Positions 1 through 6,838 of a stretch of 64,000 bases of DNA are shown here, piece after piece (the first letter of the stretch is position 1; the number at the start of each line of letters is the position of its first letter). Source of the DNA: Mucilaginibacter flavus (GTDB lineage: Bacteria; Bacteroidota; Bacteroidia; Sphingobacteriales; Sphingobacteriaceae); NCBI RefSeq assembly GCF_030409315.1, contig NZ_JAUFPS010000040.1, positions 1-64,000 of the forward strand, in the 5' to 3' direction. Position numbers and translations under genes: made by a program. The notes under the pieces are model-generated. The model was given only the letters and a program-made list of their open reading frames with translations, searched no databases and was not told where the DNA came from.

Positions 1-68
1 GGTGACCGTCTGCTCTCATTCCTTCTCACTTTATAATGCAAATCTATTTGCTTATATTTTGACAACAA

Positions 69-141
69 ACATAGGAGGGTGGCGGGCGGAGCCTCGCCAG
101 GTGAGTCTTCTACGTTACGCACAATTCCTCAGCCCGTAACA
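69..141. repeat. Dispersed intergenic repeat, copy 1
   Basis: This stretch resembles bases 5094-5172. Both carry a GGGCGnAGCCTCG core, then a GTGAGTC block and a tail ending near CAATTnCT. A GTG-initiated reading frame covers 79-279, but it runs through the repeat and has no recognisable domain, so I do not call it a gene. The rest of the first 286 bases holds only the presumed promoter region of the next gene. Confidence 0.5.
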
Positions 142-286
142 AACATACAGCCAAATACCTTAAACATTTGGTTACCGGTTACAATAGCCTTCAATTGTAA
201 CAATCATCAAGGCAAAGCGTACTTAACATATTTTAACTATAATTCGTTTGGTGGTTTGTGTTTGCATTCCTTAATTTAGAAGCTTA

Positions 287-1762
287 ATGTTAGCATTGTT
301 ATACCCATCCAAAATTCAAAAGCTGTTATATATCGGCTTGTTATTTTTCTTCCTTCCGCGGGTGTCATCGGCACAAAATCTCTTTTTACAAAAAATTGAG
401 ATTTGCGACACCGCAACCTTTTGTGTTGACTGTGGTAGCCCTAAAGCAACCTGCGATCCGTTTACGCTCGACCAGATTTCTGACCGCATCAATCGTAAAT
501 ATATTTTAAAGGACGCCAATGGCACATTAAACTTCCAGGTGTTGGTTGAACCTTCGGGCTTTAGCTGCGTATTGAGTTATGACGATGCTACCAACAGCCC
601 GCTAACCGCCGATTTAATCAGGTACCTTAACGGCTGTATCTGGAAACCGGCAATAGTTGATGGCCGGGAGGTATCGTCATCGGTAAATGTGGCTTTTAAA
701 TTCGCGCATGGTGCTATATCGGGCAGAATGGCAAGGCTTGATCTGAGCCAGATGAAACCGGCCGGCGCGCCTGTTATTTACAATACCACCAGCACTTACA
801 CCAATCCATCTTTAAAAAATTACGATTTTAAGGTGTGGACCAAATACAATTCGCCACTCCCCGATAATATTAGCCAAACCAGCGCTATTGATAAACTGGA
901 TGTGCTATGGTACGCCACATCAAAAGGGCTTACCCGCTTTAACGGCCGTACATTTAACCCGGTTAATGAGTACAACTCCCCTTTTAATGCCGAAACAGCG
1001 GTACAGGATATTGCCGTAGATAAGGAGAACGACAAATGGATTTATATTAATAACCGCATCTACAAATTCCACGATGAATCGGGCTGGCAAATTTTCGACT
1101 TTAAAAAGTTCCTGGCACCGGGCGTTACCCATATTTTAAACAGCCGCAACGGCGAACTTTTATTTACCACCAAAAGCGGCCTGGTGGTTGTGCGTAAAGA
1201 AAAGGTTGTGGTGCTTAATAAAAAGAATCTGCCCGAACTACCATCCGGTGATATCATTTACGCGTTTGACGATAGCCAGAAACGAATTTGGATAGGTACT
1301 ACTAAAGGCACTATCGTGATTGATAAAAACGCCAGGGTAACCACATTTAATACATCCGAAACACCTTTAAAAAACTTATGTATCTCCGGCTCGGCCGAGG
1401 ATGAGAATGGCAATATCTATTTCTCGTTACAGGATTATGGGAATAAAACCTTAGCCGACGATGAAAAGGAAGGCATAGCCGTACTTAGGCCCGATGGTAG
1501 CTGGGTGCATTATAACGATAAAAACTCGGGTATGCCGTCGAACAACGTAACCAACATGCTTTATGATAAGTTTGACCATGTTTTATGGATGGGAACAGAT
1601 CAATCGGGCCTGGTGAGGTTTGATTTAAAAGATGGCTGGGAAAATTACCATAACACCAATTCGCCGATGCCCGGTCATAAAATATTTCAGTTGATGCAGG
1701 ATTCAAAAGGTACCATTTACGCCACCACTGCCAACGGTTTACTGCAAATGACCAGGAAATAA
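287..1762 (+). CDS. Secreted two-component-regulator-type beta-propeller protein
   Basis: A 491-residue exported protein. Residues 1-29 form a signal peptide ending SSAQ. Residues about 50-140 contain a segment ending SSSVNVAFKF that looks like the TonB C-terminal fold seen in many Bacteroidota periplasmic proteins; that match is tentative. From about residue 200 there are repeated blades of the Reg_prop type: LWYATSKGLTRFNG, RIWIGTTKGTIVID, LWMGTDQSGLVRFD and IYATTANGLLQM. Such propellers usually form the sensor half of hybrid two-component systems. Here no transmembrane helix, kinase or DNA-binding domain follows, so this is a free-standing propeller. A single-domain response regulator gene lies 172 bases downstream on the same strand, which suggests but does not prove a link. 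The ATG at 287 is the natural start because it directly precedes the signal peptide. Confidence 0.75.
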   Translation: MLALLYPSKIQKLLYIGLLFFFLPRVSSAQNLFLQKIEICDTATFCVDCGSPKATCDPFTLDQISDRINRKYILKDANGTLNFQVLVEPSGFSCVLSYDDATNSPLTADLIRYLNGCIWKPAIVDGREVSSSVNVAFKFAHGAISGRMARLDLSQMKPAGAPVIYNTTSTYTNPSLKNYDFKVWTKYNSPLPDNISQTSAIDKLDVLWYATSKGLTRFNGRTFNPVNEYNSPFNAETAVQDIAVDKENDKWIYINNRIYKFHDESGWQIFDFKKFLAPGVTHILNSRNGELLFTTKSGLVVVRKEKVVVLNKKNLPELPSGDIIYAFDDSQKRIWIGTTKGTIVIDKNARVTTFNTSETPLKNLCISGSAEDENGNIYFSLQDYGNKTLADDEKEGIAVLRPDGSWVHYNDKNSGMPSNNVTNMLYDKFDHVLWMGTDQSGLVRFDLKDGWENYHNTNSPMPGHKIFQLMQDSKGTIYATTANGLLQMTRK

Positions 1763-1934
1763 CAGGCAAGCCCTTTAAACAGATTAGTTATAGAAAGCTA
1801 AGCGCATATTACTTTACGGGTAAATAATTACCCGCTATTTAATTATTACATAAAATTAAAAGCGTCCCTATTCCCCAAAACATACACGCCTACAGCGGAT
1901 TATAGTTTGGTGTAGATTTTGATTTGCGCTAAAC

Positions 1935-2366
1935 ATGTATAAATTTAACCTGGCTTGTATAGTTGACGACGATAGCATTGTGCGCCTTACGTCGGAAGTG
2001 ATGATCTTTAACTATAAGATCGCTAAAAAAACCATCACTTTTGAACACGGCAAAGCCGCGCTTGACTATTTTAAGCAATTTAAAAACCAACCTGAAATGT
2101 TGCCCGAACTCATTCTGCTGGATATTAACATGCCAGTGATGAATGGCTGGGGTTTTATACAGCGTTTTGCCAAATTGCAGCCAACACTTTCAAGAAAAGT
2201 AGTTATTTACCTGGTAAGCTCATCAATAGATCCGGCAGACCATAGTCGTGCTACTGAATTAGAATTGATATCGGGTTTTGTTATAAAACCGGTTTCAAAA
2301 AAGGCCCTTGAAGAAATGGTAAGGGTTAATATCGATAGCATGGATGACATCACCATGAAAAACTAA
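1935..2366 (+). CDS. Single-domain response regulator (CheY-like)
   Basis: A 143-residue stand-alone receiver domain with no output domain. The acidic cluster D11-D13 binds Mg2+. The phospho-acceptor is D63 in LLDINMP, the conserved Ser is in VSSS (95-97), and the conserved Lys is K118 in VIKP. The family receives phosphate from a histidine kinase and acts by protein contact. No kinase is encoded in the window. The gene points towards another single-domain receiver on the opposite strand, separated by only 50 bases. Such proteins in Bacteroidota often sit in phosphorelays with hybrid kinases encoded elsewhere; its partner cannot be seen here. Confidence 0.88.
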   Translation: MYKFNLACIVDDDSIVRLTSEVMIFNYKIAKKTITFEHGKAALDYFKQFKNQPEMLPELILLDINMPVMNGWGFIQRFAKLQPTLSRKVVIYLVSSSIDPADHSRATELELISGFVIKPVSKKALEEMVRVNIDSMDDITMKN

Positions 2367-2416
2367 AGCAACAAAATCCCCTTTAATGCTTTGGGAAAAT
2401 AAAAGTATACTCCTAT

Positions 2417-2788
2417 TTAAGCAGCAAGCCTATTCCCCACTTTTTGCACCAGGGTGTTAATATCAAATGGTTTATGGATAAATCCATCGGGAGCTCCTAA
2501 ACCCTCATCGGGCAGGTTGAGCTCATGCGAACCGGAAATAAGGATTACCGGGATGTGATTGGTATCGGCGCTTTCCTTTAGCTTTCTGCAAAGTTCGCGC
2601 CCGTCCAAATCGGCCAGCATTACGTCCATCAATATCAGGTCGGGTTTAAAGGTTTGCATGGTTTTTTCAATTACCTCACCACTGGTTAAAGTCCAGGTAT
2701 TGTAACCTTCTTCTTCCAATATCAGGCAAATTAACTCTACCATATCAGAGTCATCGTCAACAATTAGTATATTTTTATTCATTTTCAT
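2417..2788 (-). CDS. Single-domain response regulator (CheY-like)
   Basis: A 123-residue receiver domain. D11-D13 form the metal pocket, D55 in LMDVML is the phospho-acceptor, S85 in ISGS and K106 in HKPF complete the switch residues. There is no effector domain, so the output must be through a partner protein. It lies 60 bases downstream of the AsmA-like gene on the same strand and could be co-transcribed with it. It is more typical of the family than the neighbouring receiver at 1935: it has the usual KPF after the last beta strand, whereas the neighbour has KPV. The two are not close duplicates. Confidence 0.88.
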   Translation of the reverse strand: MKMNKNILIVDDDSDMVELICLILEEEGYNTWTLTSGEVIEKTMQTFKPDLILMDVMLADLDGRELCRKLKESADTNHIPVILISGSHELNLPDEGLGAPDGFIHKPFDINTLVQKVGNRLAA

Positions 2789-2848
2789 GGGTTGTTGTTA
2801 GGTATAATATCAAAATCATGCCAATTTACTATAACTCGATACAATGAC

Positions 2849-4654
2849 TCAATTTGCCTTACCCTGTACTTTTTCCCTGAATTTTTTGTCCTCTTTGTCC
2901 TTATTTTTCTTCGCTTTTTTCATCGCTTTATCCTGTTCTTTTTGCTCCTTTGGAGTTATGGGCTGGCCGGGCTGTTTTTCATCGGCTTTGCCAACCCCCA
3001 CTCCTGCTTTTAAACCACTCAACAGCGTAAACCACACCGTTTTAAAGAAAGGAAAATTAGCCGGGCGAATAAACGCCACATCAGCTATCCGCGGCAGCGC
3101 TTTGCCATTATCGGGGTTATCTTTTTTAAGGATAAAGGTATTTGCCAATAGTGAGATAAGTCCTTTTTTGGAGTACCCTTTTTCATCATCACGCTTTAAC
3201 ACATCCACTTTTAAATTGTTATATAAAAAGGTTACTTTCCCTTTTGATATTTTTTGCGTGCTGTTGATATTAAAATCCAGGCTTTTCAACTGCCCGGATG
3301 TTATTTTAACCATACCTAAAGGCATCACAGCGGAATTAACATCAACTAAATTTATTGGCCCTAAATGTCCTTTATAACTATAGCTGTAAGCCTTATCAAC
3401 AAGGTTAAACGTAAAGCCAAGCTCCAATTTGGCTTCCCCCATGAAACGGGTGTTTAGGTTTACCCGGCACAAAGGATTCTTTGCCAGGAGTTCTTTTTTA
3501 TTGCTGATGTTAAAAAACCGGCCGCTTGTATGCATAAACTTTACGGTGCCTGTTTTACCCGATTCCTCCTTATGCTCGCTGTAATTAACATCTAAATCTT
3601 TAATATCCAGGGTATCAATTTCCAGGTCGGTTTTTAACTGGCGGATTGCCCAGTTGGGGAAGGTTACCAGCCTATCGGCAGTTTTTAGTTTACCGTGAGG
3701 ATTGGTAAAAATATTGAAAAAGCCTTTTCCTAAAGTAATTTTTGCCGCATTGATCCCCTGCCGGCGGCGAAAAGTGCGGTAGTCAAAATGATCGGCTATT
3801 ATATCATCAAAATGCAGTGTAAACCTATCGTCCTGGCTTTTCTCAAAATAGGTAGCCGCGTTCAAGGGCATGATATCAACACCTGTTACCGTTAACCGTT
3901 CGGTTTTTGTACTTAGTTTGATAGACCTTATTTTATATGTATAAAGCCCACCGGCAGATTTACCGGTGTAATTCATCAGCTGGGTAACAATATCACGGCA
4001 ATATAAAGTGCGGGAGGTATCTGCCTGCGTGGCCGAATCAATAAGCAGGTCATTGGCCTGCACATCCATCTGCTTTAAAACGGAAACCGTTGGTTTTGAG
4101 GTAGATTTATTACGATAGGTAAAGCTAATGCCATCCAACCTAATATCCTTTACATGTACAAACTTAAAACTTTTAGAGATTTTTTGATAAAGCGTTCGTT
4201 TATCTTTCGGGGCAGATTTATGCGGCTTGTTGCCATACCTGCTGATATAGATTTCGGGATCTTTAAGCGATACCAGATCAACCTCCATTTCTTTTTTGAG
4301 CCAGATATCCAACGCGTGTACGCCCGATACTTCCAGCCGTTTTACCCTTAATTCGTATAAGCTATTTGGTGCTTTATCATCCTTTTGCAACTGATGATAA
4401 ACAGCGGTATCGGGCATGTAACTGATATTGTATAAAACTACCGTACCGCTAAAAACATGTAATTCGGCATTGCTAAAATTTACGTGATACAGGCTGTCAG
4501 TACCTTTAAGCACCGCCTCTTTAAGTTTTACCGAAAGTTTGCCGGTTAAAAAACTATCCAAAAATAACGCGACGGCAACTACCAAAATGGCAAGTACCGC
4601 GATTACCCACAACACAATCTTTTGCCACCGATGCTTAAGAAATGAAACCACCAT
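2849..4654 (-). CDS. AsmA-like membrane-anchored protein
   Basis: A 601-residue protein with a short cytoplasmic N-terminus (FLKHRWQKI), one transmembrane helix at about 13-33, and a long periplasmic part. The pattern after the helix (LKEAVLKGTDSLYHV, then alternating beta strands and LRVKRLEVSGV) resembles AsmA/DUF748-type proteins, which form extended beta-grooves linked to outer-membrane lipid homeostasis. The C-terminus is very rich in Lys, Glu and Asp (about residues 555-601) and looks disordered. The gene heads a possible two-gene unit with the receiver 60 bases downstream. Family membership is inferred from architecture and pattern, not from a decisive motif, so the exact function is unknown. 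Confidence 0.6.
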   Translation of the reverse strand: MVVSFLKHRWQKIVLWVIAVLAILVVAVALFLDSFLTGKLSVKLKEAVLKGTDSLYHVNFSNAELHVFSGTVVLYNISYMPDTAVYHQLQKDDKAPNSLYELRVKRLEVSGVHALDIWLKKEMEVDLVSLKDPEIYISRYGNKPHKSAPKDKRTLYQKISKSFKFVHVKDIRLDGISFTYRNKSTSKPTVSVLKQMDVQANDLLIDSATQADTSRTLYCRDIVTQLMNYTGKSAGGLYTYKIRSIKLSTKTERLTVTGVDIMPLNAATYFEKSQDDRFTLHFDDIIADHFDYRTFRRRQGINAAKITLGKGFFNIFTNPHGKLKTADRLVTFPNWAIRQLKTDLEIDTLDIKDLDVNYSEHKEESGKTGTVKFMHTSGRFFNISNKKELLAKNPLCRVNLNTRFMGEAKLELGFTFNLVDKAYSYSYKGHLGPINLVDVNSAVMPLGMVKITSGQLKSLDFNINSTQKISKGKVTFLYNNLKVDVLKRDDEKGYSKKGLISLLANTFILKKDNPDNGKALPRIADVAFIRPANFPFFKTVWFTLLSGLKAGVGVGKADEKQPGQPITPKEQKEQDKAMKKAKKNKDKEDKKFREKVQGKAN

Positions 4655-4817
4655 ACTGTTACCGTTTTGCTTTTAAGCAACCAACGCGGCAGCTTGTGTA
4701 CAGGTAACAACAACGCGTTTAAATTGTTAAGCTTTTTGAGTAACAAAAAAGGGACAGGGTGAAAATAATGGCGACGTAATTACCGACTTATAACTTGCCA
4801 TGGGTTTGAACGCTGGC

Positions 4818-5058
4818 GACGGCTCACCCCGGCTGAAGCCCAATGTCATTAGGTTAAGCTTTTTTCTCCGTAGGGGATGAAGCTTTGTAGAAAAAACAAG
4901 AAATAGCGCTCCGTGCCGTAGGTACGGAACCTGAGTAGCGTACCTACGGCACGCAAAAAATCTTAATTCCCGTGTACTACAAAGCTTTTGCTCCCATGGA
5001 GCAACTTGTCAATCTCTTAACTAAATGACATTGGGCTAAAGCCACATAGAGGGTGAAC
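4818..5058. repeat. Nested palindromic element, about 240 bp
   Basis: Three nested inverted repeats share one centre. The outer arms begin GCCCAATGTCATTnAGTTAAG near 4838 and return at 5017-5038. Middle arms contain AGCTTTGTAG (about 4881) and CTACAAAGCT (about 4976). The inner arms are GTGCCGTAGGTAC and GTACCTACGGCAC near 4915-4953. The outer match continues weakly to 4818 and 5058. No reading frame is credible. The middle arms share a CTCC-ATnGGAG type block with the elements at 15291 and 48594. It fills most of the gap between the AsmA-like gene and the hydrolase gene. Confidence 0.8.
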
Positions 5059-5075
5059 CCTATTTTATTTTATTT

Positions 5076-5172
5076 CCCACCCCTCTATGCGACGCAGTCG
5101 GAGAGAGGGGAAGACGGGCGTAGCCTCGTCGGGGTGAGTCGTCTGCGCCATGCAATTTCTGAGGCCCTCGGT
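5076..5172. repeat. Hairpin plus dispersed repeat, copy 2
   Basis: A short hairpin with arms CCCCTCT (5080-5086) and AGAGAGGGG (5102-5110) is followed by a segment matching bases 69-141. It lies directly downstream of the nested palindrome at 4818-5058 and just before the end of the hydrolase gene. The two repeats together leave only a few non-repeated bases in this 538-base gap. Confidence 0.5.
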
Positions 5173-5192
5173 TTTATAACAACCTCTTAGCC

Positions 5193-6068
5193 TCAAATAA
5201 ATGCTTTTATAGCGTCAATCACTTCCCTGGGCGCGCTAATGTGTGGAAAATGCCCGGTAGCGTTTAAAAATTTCAATTTACTGTGCTTAATATGCTGGTG
5301 CAGGTAATCGGCTACAACGCCGGGTACGGCAATATCATGTTTGGCTTGCAGCAGCAATACTTCTTTATCAAGCTTAGCCAATTCGCAGCGCACGTCCGAT
5401 TCAAAAATTACCCGGGCCACAGCCAAGGCAATATCGGGCCTGATGGCCGATAACGTGTAGGCAAAATGTTCACTTAGTTCGGGCCTTTCTATATTCTCCA
5501 TAGCGTAGGTTGAAAAACCATCTACCCAGGCGTTGTAATTGCCCGTCATGGCCTCGTACATGCTATCTAACGCCGGCTGGGTAAAGCCGCCTGTATAATT
5601 CGCGCTTTCGTCATTAAGGTACCTGGGCGATGCGCCGATAAAAACCATTTTATTGAAATACCGGGGGGCTTTATTGGCCGCCAGCATAGCAATCATTGAA
5701 CTTACCGAGTGGGCAATAATTGTGGCATCATCAAGTTGCAGATGGACCAATATATCCAGCATGTCATCGGCATAGGTGTTAAGTTGGCTATATCTTTCGG
5801 GATTGTATACTTCGGGGTCGGCACCGCCCGCGCCAACGTTATCATATAATACCAGGCGGTAATCGACTTTAAAGGCATCTTTTACCCAGTTCCAGGCGGT
5901 TTGGTCGGTTCCGAAACCATGAGCAAAAACTAAAGCACGCGGCGATTGCAGGTTTCCTTCGATAGAAACATTGTTCTTTTGTTTAATAGCGGTAGTCATA
6001 TCAGGTTTAAACAGAAAAAGTGTTAGGGCACTTAATACGCAGTAAATGTAATGCCTGATTTTAAGCAT
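5193..6068 (-). CDS. Alpha/beta hydrolase, RsbQ/KAI2-like
   Basis: A 291-residue alpha/beta-hydrolase. The nucleophile is S121 in IIAHSVSSMIA, the acid D245 in AKHDIAVP and the base H273 in TGHFPHIS. The core pattern FAHGFGTDQTAWNWV, then LYDNVGAG, then IGASPRYLNDE closely resembles Bacillus RsbQ and the plant KAI2/D14 receptors. These proteins hydrolyse or bind a small hydrophobic ligand; RsbQ passes a signal to the phosphatase RsbP. No RsbP or PAS-phosphatase gene is visible nearby. The first 23 residues are hydrophobic and not part of the RsbQ core. M24 (start at 5999) matches the usual N-terminus, so either a membrane anchor is present or translation starts there. RsbQ-like assignment is from motif similarity; ligand and partner are unknown. 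Confidence 0.8.
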   Translation of the reverse strand: MLKIRHYIYCVLSALTLFLFKPDMTTAIKQKNNVSIEGNLQSPRALVFAHGFGTDQTAWNWVKDAFKVDYRLVLYDNVGAGGADPEVYNPERYSQLNTYADDMLDILVHLQLDDATIIAHSVSSMIAMLAANKAPRYFNKMVFIGASPRYLNDESANYTGGFTQPALDSMYEAMTGNYNAWVDGFSTYAMENIERPELSEHFAYTLSAIRPDIALAVARVIFESDVRCELAKLDKEVLLLQAKHDIAVPGVVADYLHQHIKHSKLKFLNATGHFPHISAPREVIDAIKAFI

Positions 6069-6229
6069 AGCAAGAGTAATTGCTATTCATTTTATGACCG
6101 CATATGAACAGCCTGTGTATCAATAATGAACGGGCGAACAGTTAGACACAAAACAAACAACTGATAATCAATACAATACAACAATGGCATTTACTTTGCG
6201 CTGTACTTTTTATTAAGGGGGATAGCACC

Positions 6230-6547
6230 ATGAAGCACCGAAAACAGCTGGAACGGCGTACTTTTTTACAAGACCGTTTTGATATTTTAATTAAACGCCA
6301 AAGAAACGGCACTGCCTCCTTTAACGAGCTTACCGAACTGGACGATATTGTAAACCGCGACCCCGCCATACGCGAGAGTATCCTTGTAGAAATGCAGGAA
6401 GGCGATAACCCAAAAGATGATCAACTAACCGAGGAAGTAACCGTAATAGCACCTGTCAAACAACCCAACTGGCTGGAAGGGATTAAAGGTTTTATAGGGA
6501 GATGGTTTATGGAGATGAATGCTGCGCCCCATGTTATTGCACAGTGA
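6230..6547 (+). CDS. Small hypothetical protein
   Basis: A 105-residue soluble protein I do not recognise. The N-terminal half is charged and helical, with the stretch FNELTELDDIVNRDPAIRES. This resembles the short N-terminal helical segment found before the transmembrane helix in FecR-type anti-sigma proteins. The C-terminal part has one short amphipathic or weakly hydrophobic stretch (IKGFIGRWFMEMN) that could touch a membrane. The ATG is preceded by a purine-rich AAGGGGGATAG. It is transcribed away from the hydrolase gene and ends before a palindromic repeat. A reading frame on the opposite strand (6142-6369) is a shadow. Confidence 0.55.
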   Translation: MKHRKQLERRTFLQDRFDILIKRQRNGTASFNELTELDDIVNRDPAIRESILVEMQEGDNPKDDQLTEEVTVIAPVKQPNWLEGIKGFIGRWFMEMNAAPHVIAQ

Positions 6548-6580
6548 TATACCGGGGCTTTTAAGCATCTTCTCCACCCT

Positions 6581-6667
6581 GTCATCCTGAGGAACGAAGG
6601 ATCTTCTTCGCCCTGTATGTAGCCTACTTTTCTAATGAAGAAGATCCTTCACTGCGTTCAGGATGAC
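6581..6667. repeat. Palindromic repeat, GAGGAACGAAG family (ATCTTC type)
   Basis: The left arm begins GTCATCCTGAGGAACGAAGG at 6581 and continues to 6608. The right arm at 6638-6667 is its near reverse complement, with a few extra bases. The loop is about 29 bases. The core GAGGAACGAAG is shared with the palindrome at 22205-22298, although the outer arms differ. It stands between two genes facing each other (6547 and 6839), so it may double as a transcription terminator. Confidence 0.85.
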
Positions 6668-6838
6668 AACGTTTTTTTATAACACCCCATGGGCAACTTG
6701 TTTCAGCCTCCATATGCCCGATATACAGCACGCAGGCCGCCCGTCCCGTGGGGTGCCGAAATAAATCCGACATGACTGTTTTTTATCCGGCGTTCATCAT
6801 CCACATACCACCAATGAACTACTGAACAAATGAACCAA

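Noticed and set aside
79..279. 66-residue reading frame at the left edge
   Set aside because: GTG start inside a dispersed repeat, no domain or signal, and no ribosome site; it looks like a chance frame.
2844..3377. 177-residue frame opposite the AsmA-like gene
   Set aside because: Runs antisense through the Lys-rich tail of a well-supported gene; the amino-acid pattern is that of a shadow.
5193..5999. Haloalkane dehalogenase or lactonase for the alpha/beta-hydrolase
   Set aside because: The SVS nucleophile elbow, the NVGAG strand and the SPRYLNDE segment fit RsbQ/KAI2 better than those groups.
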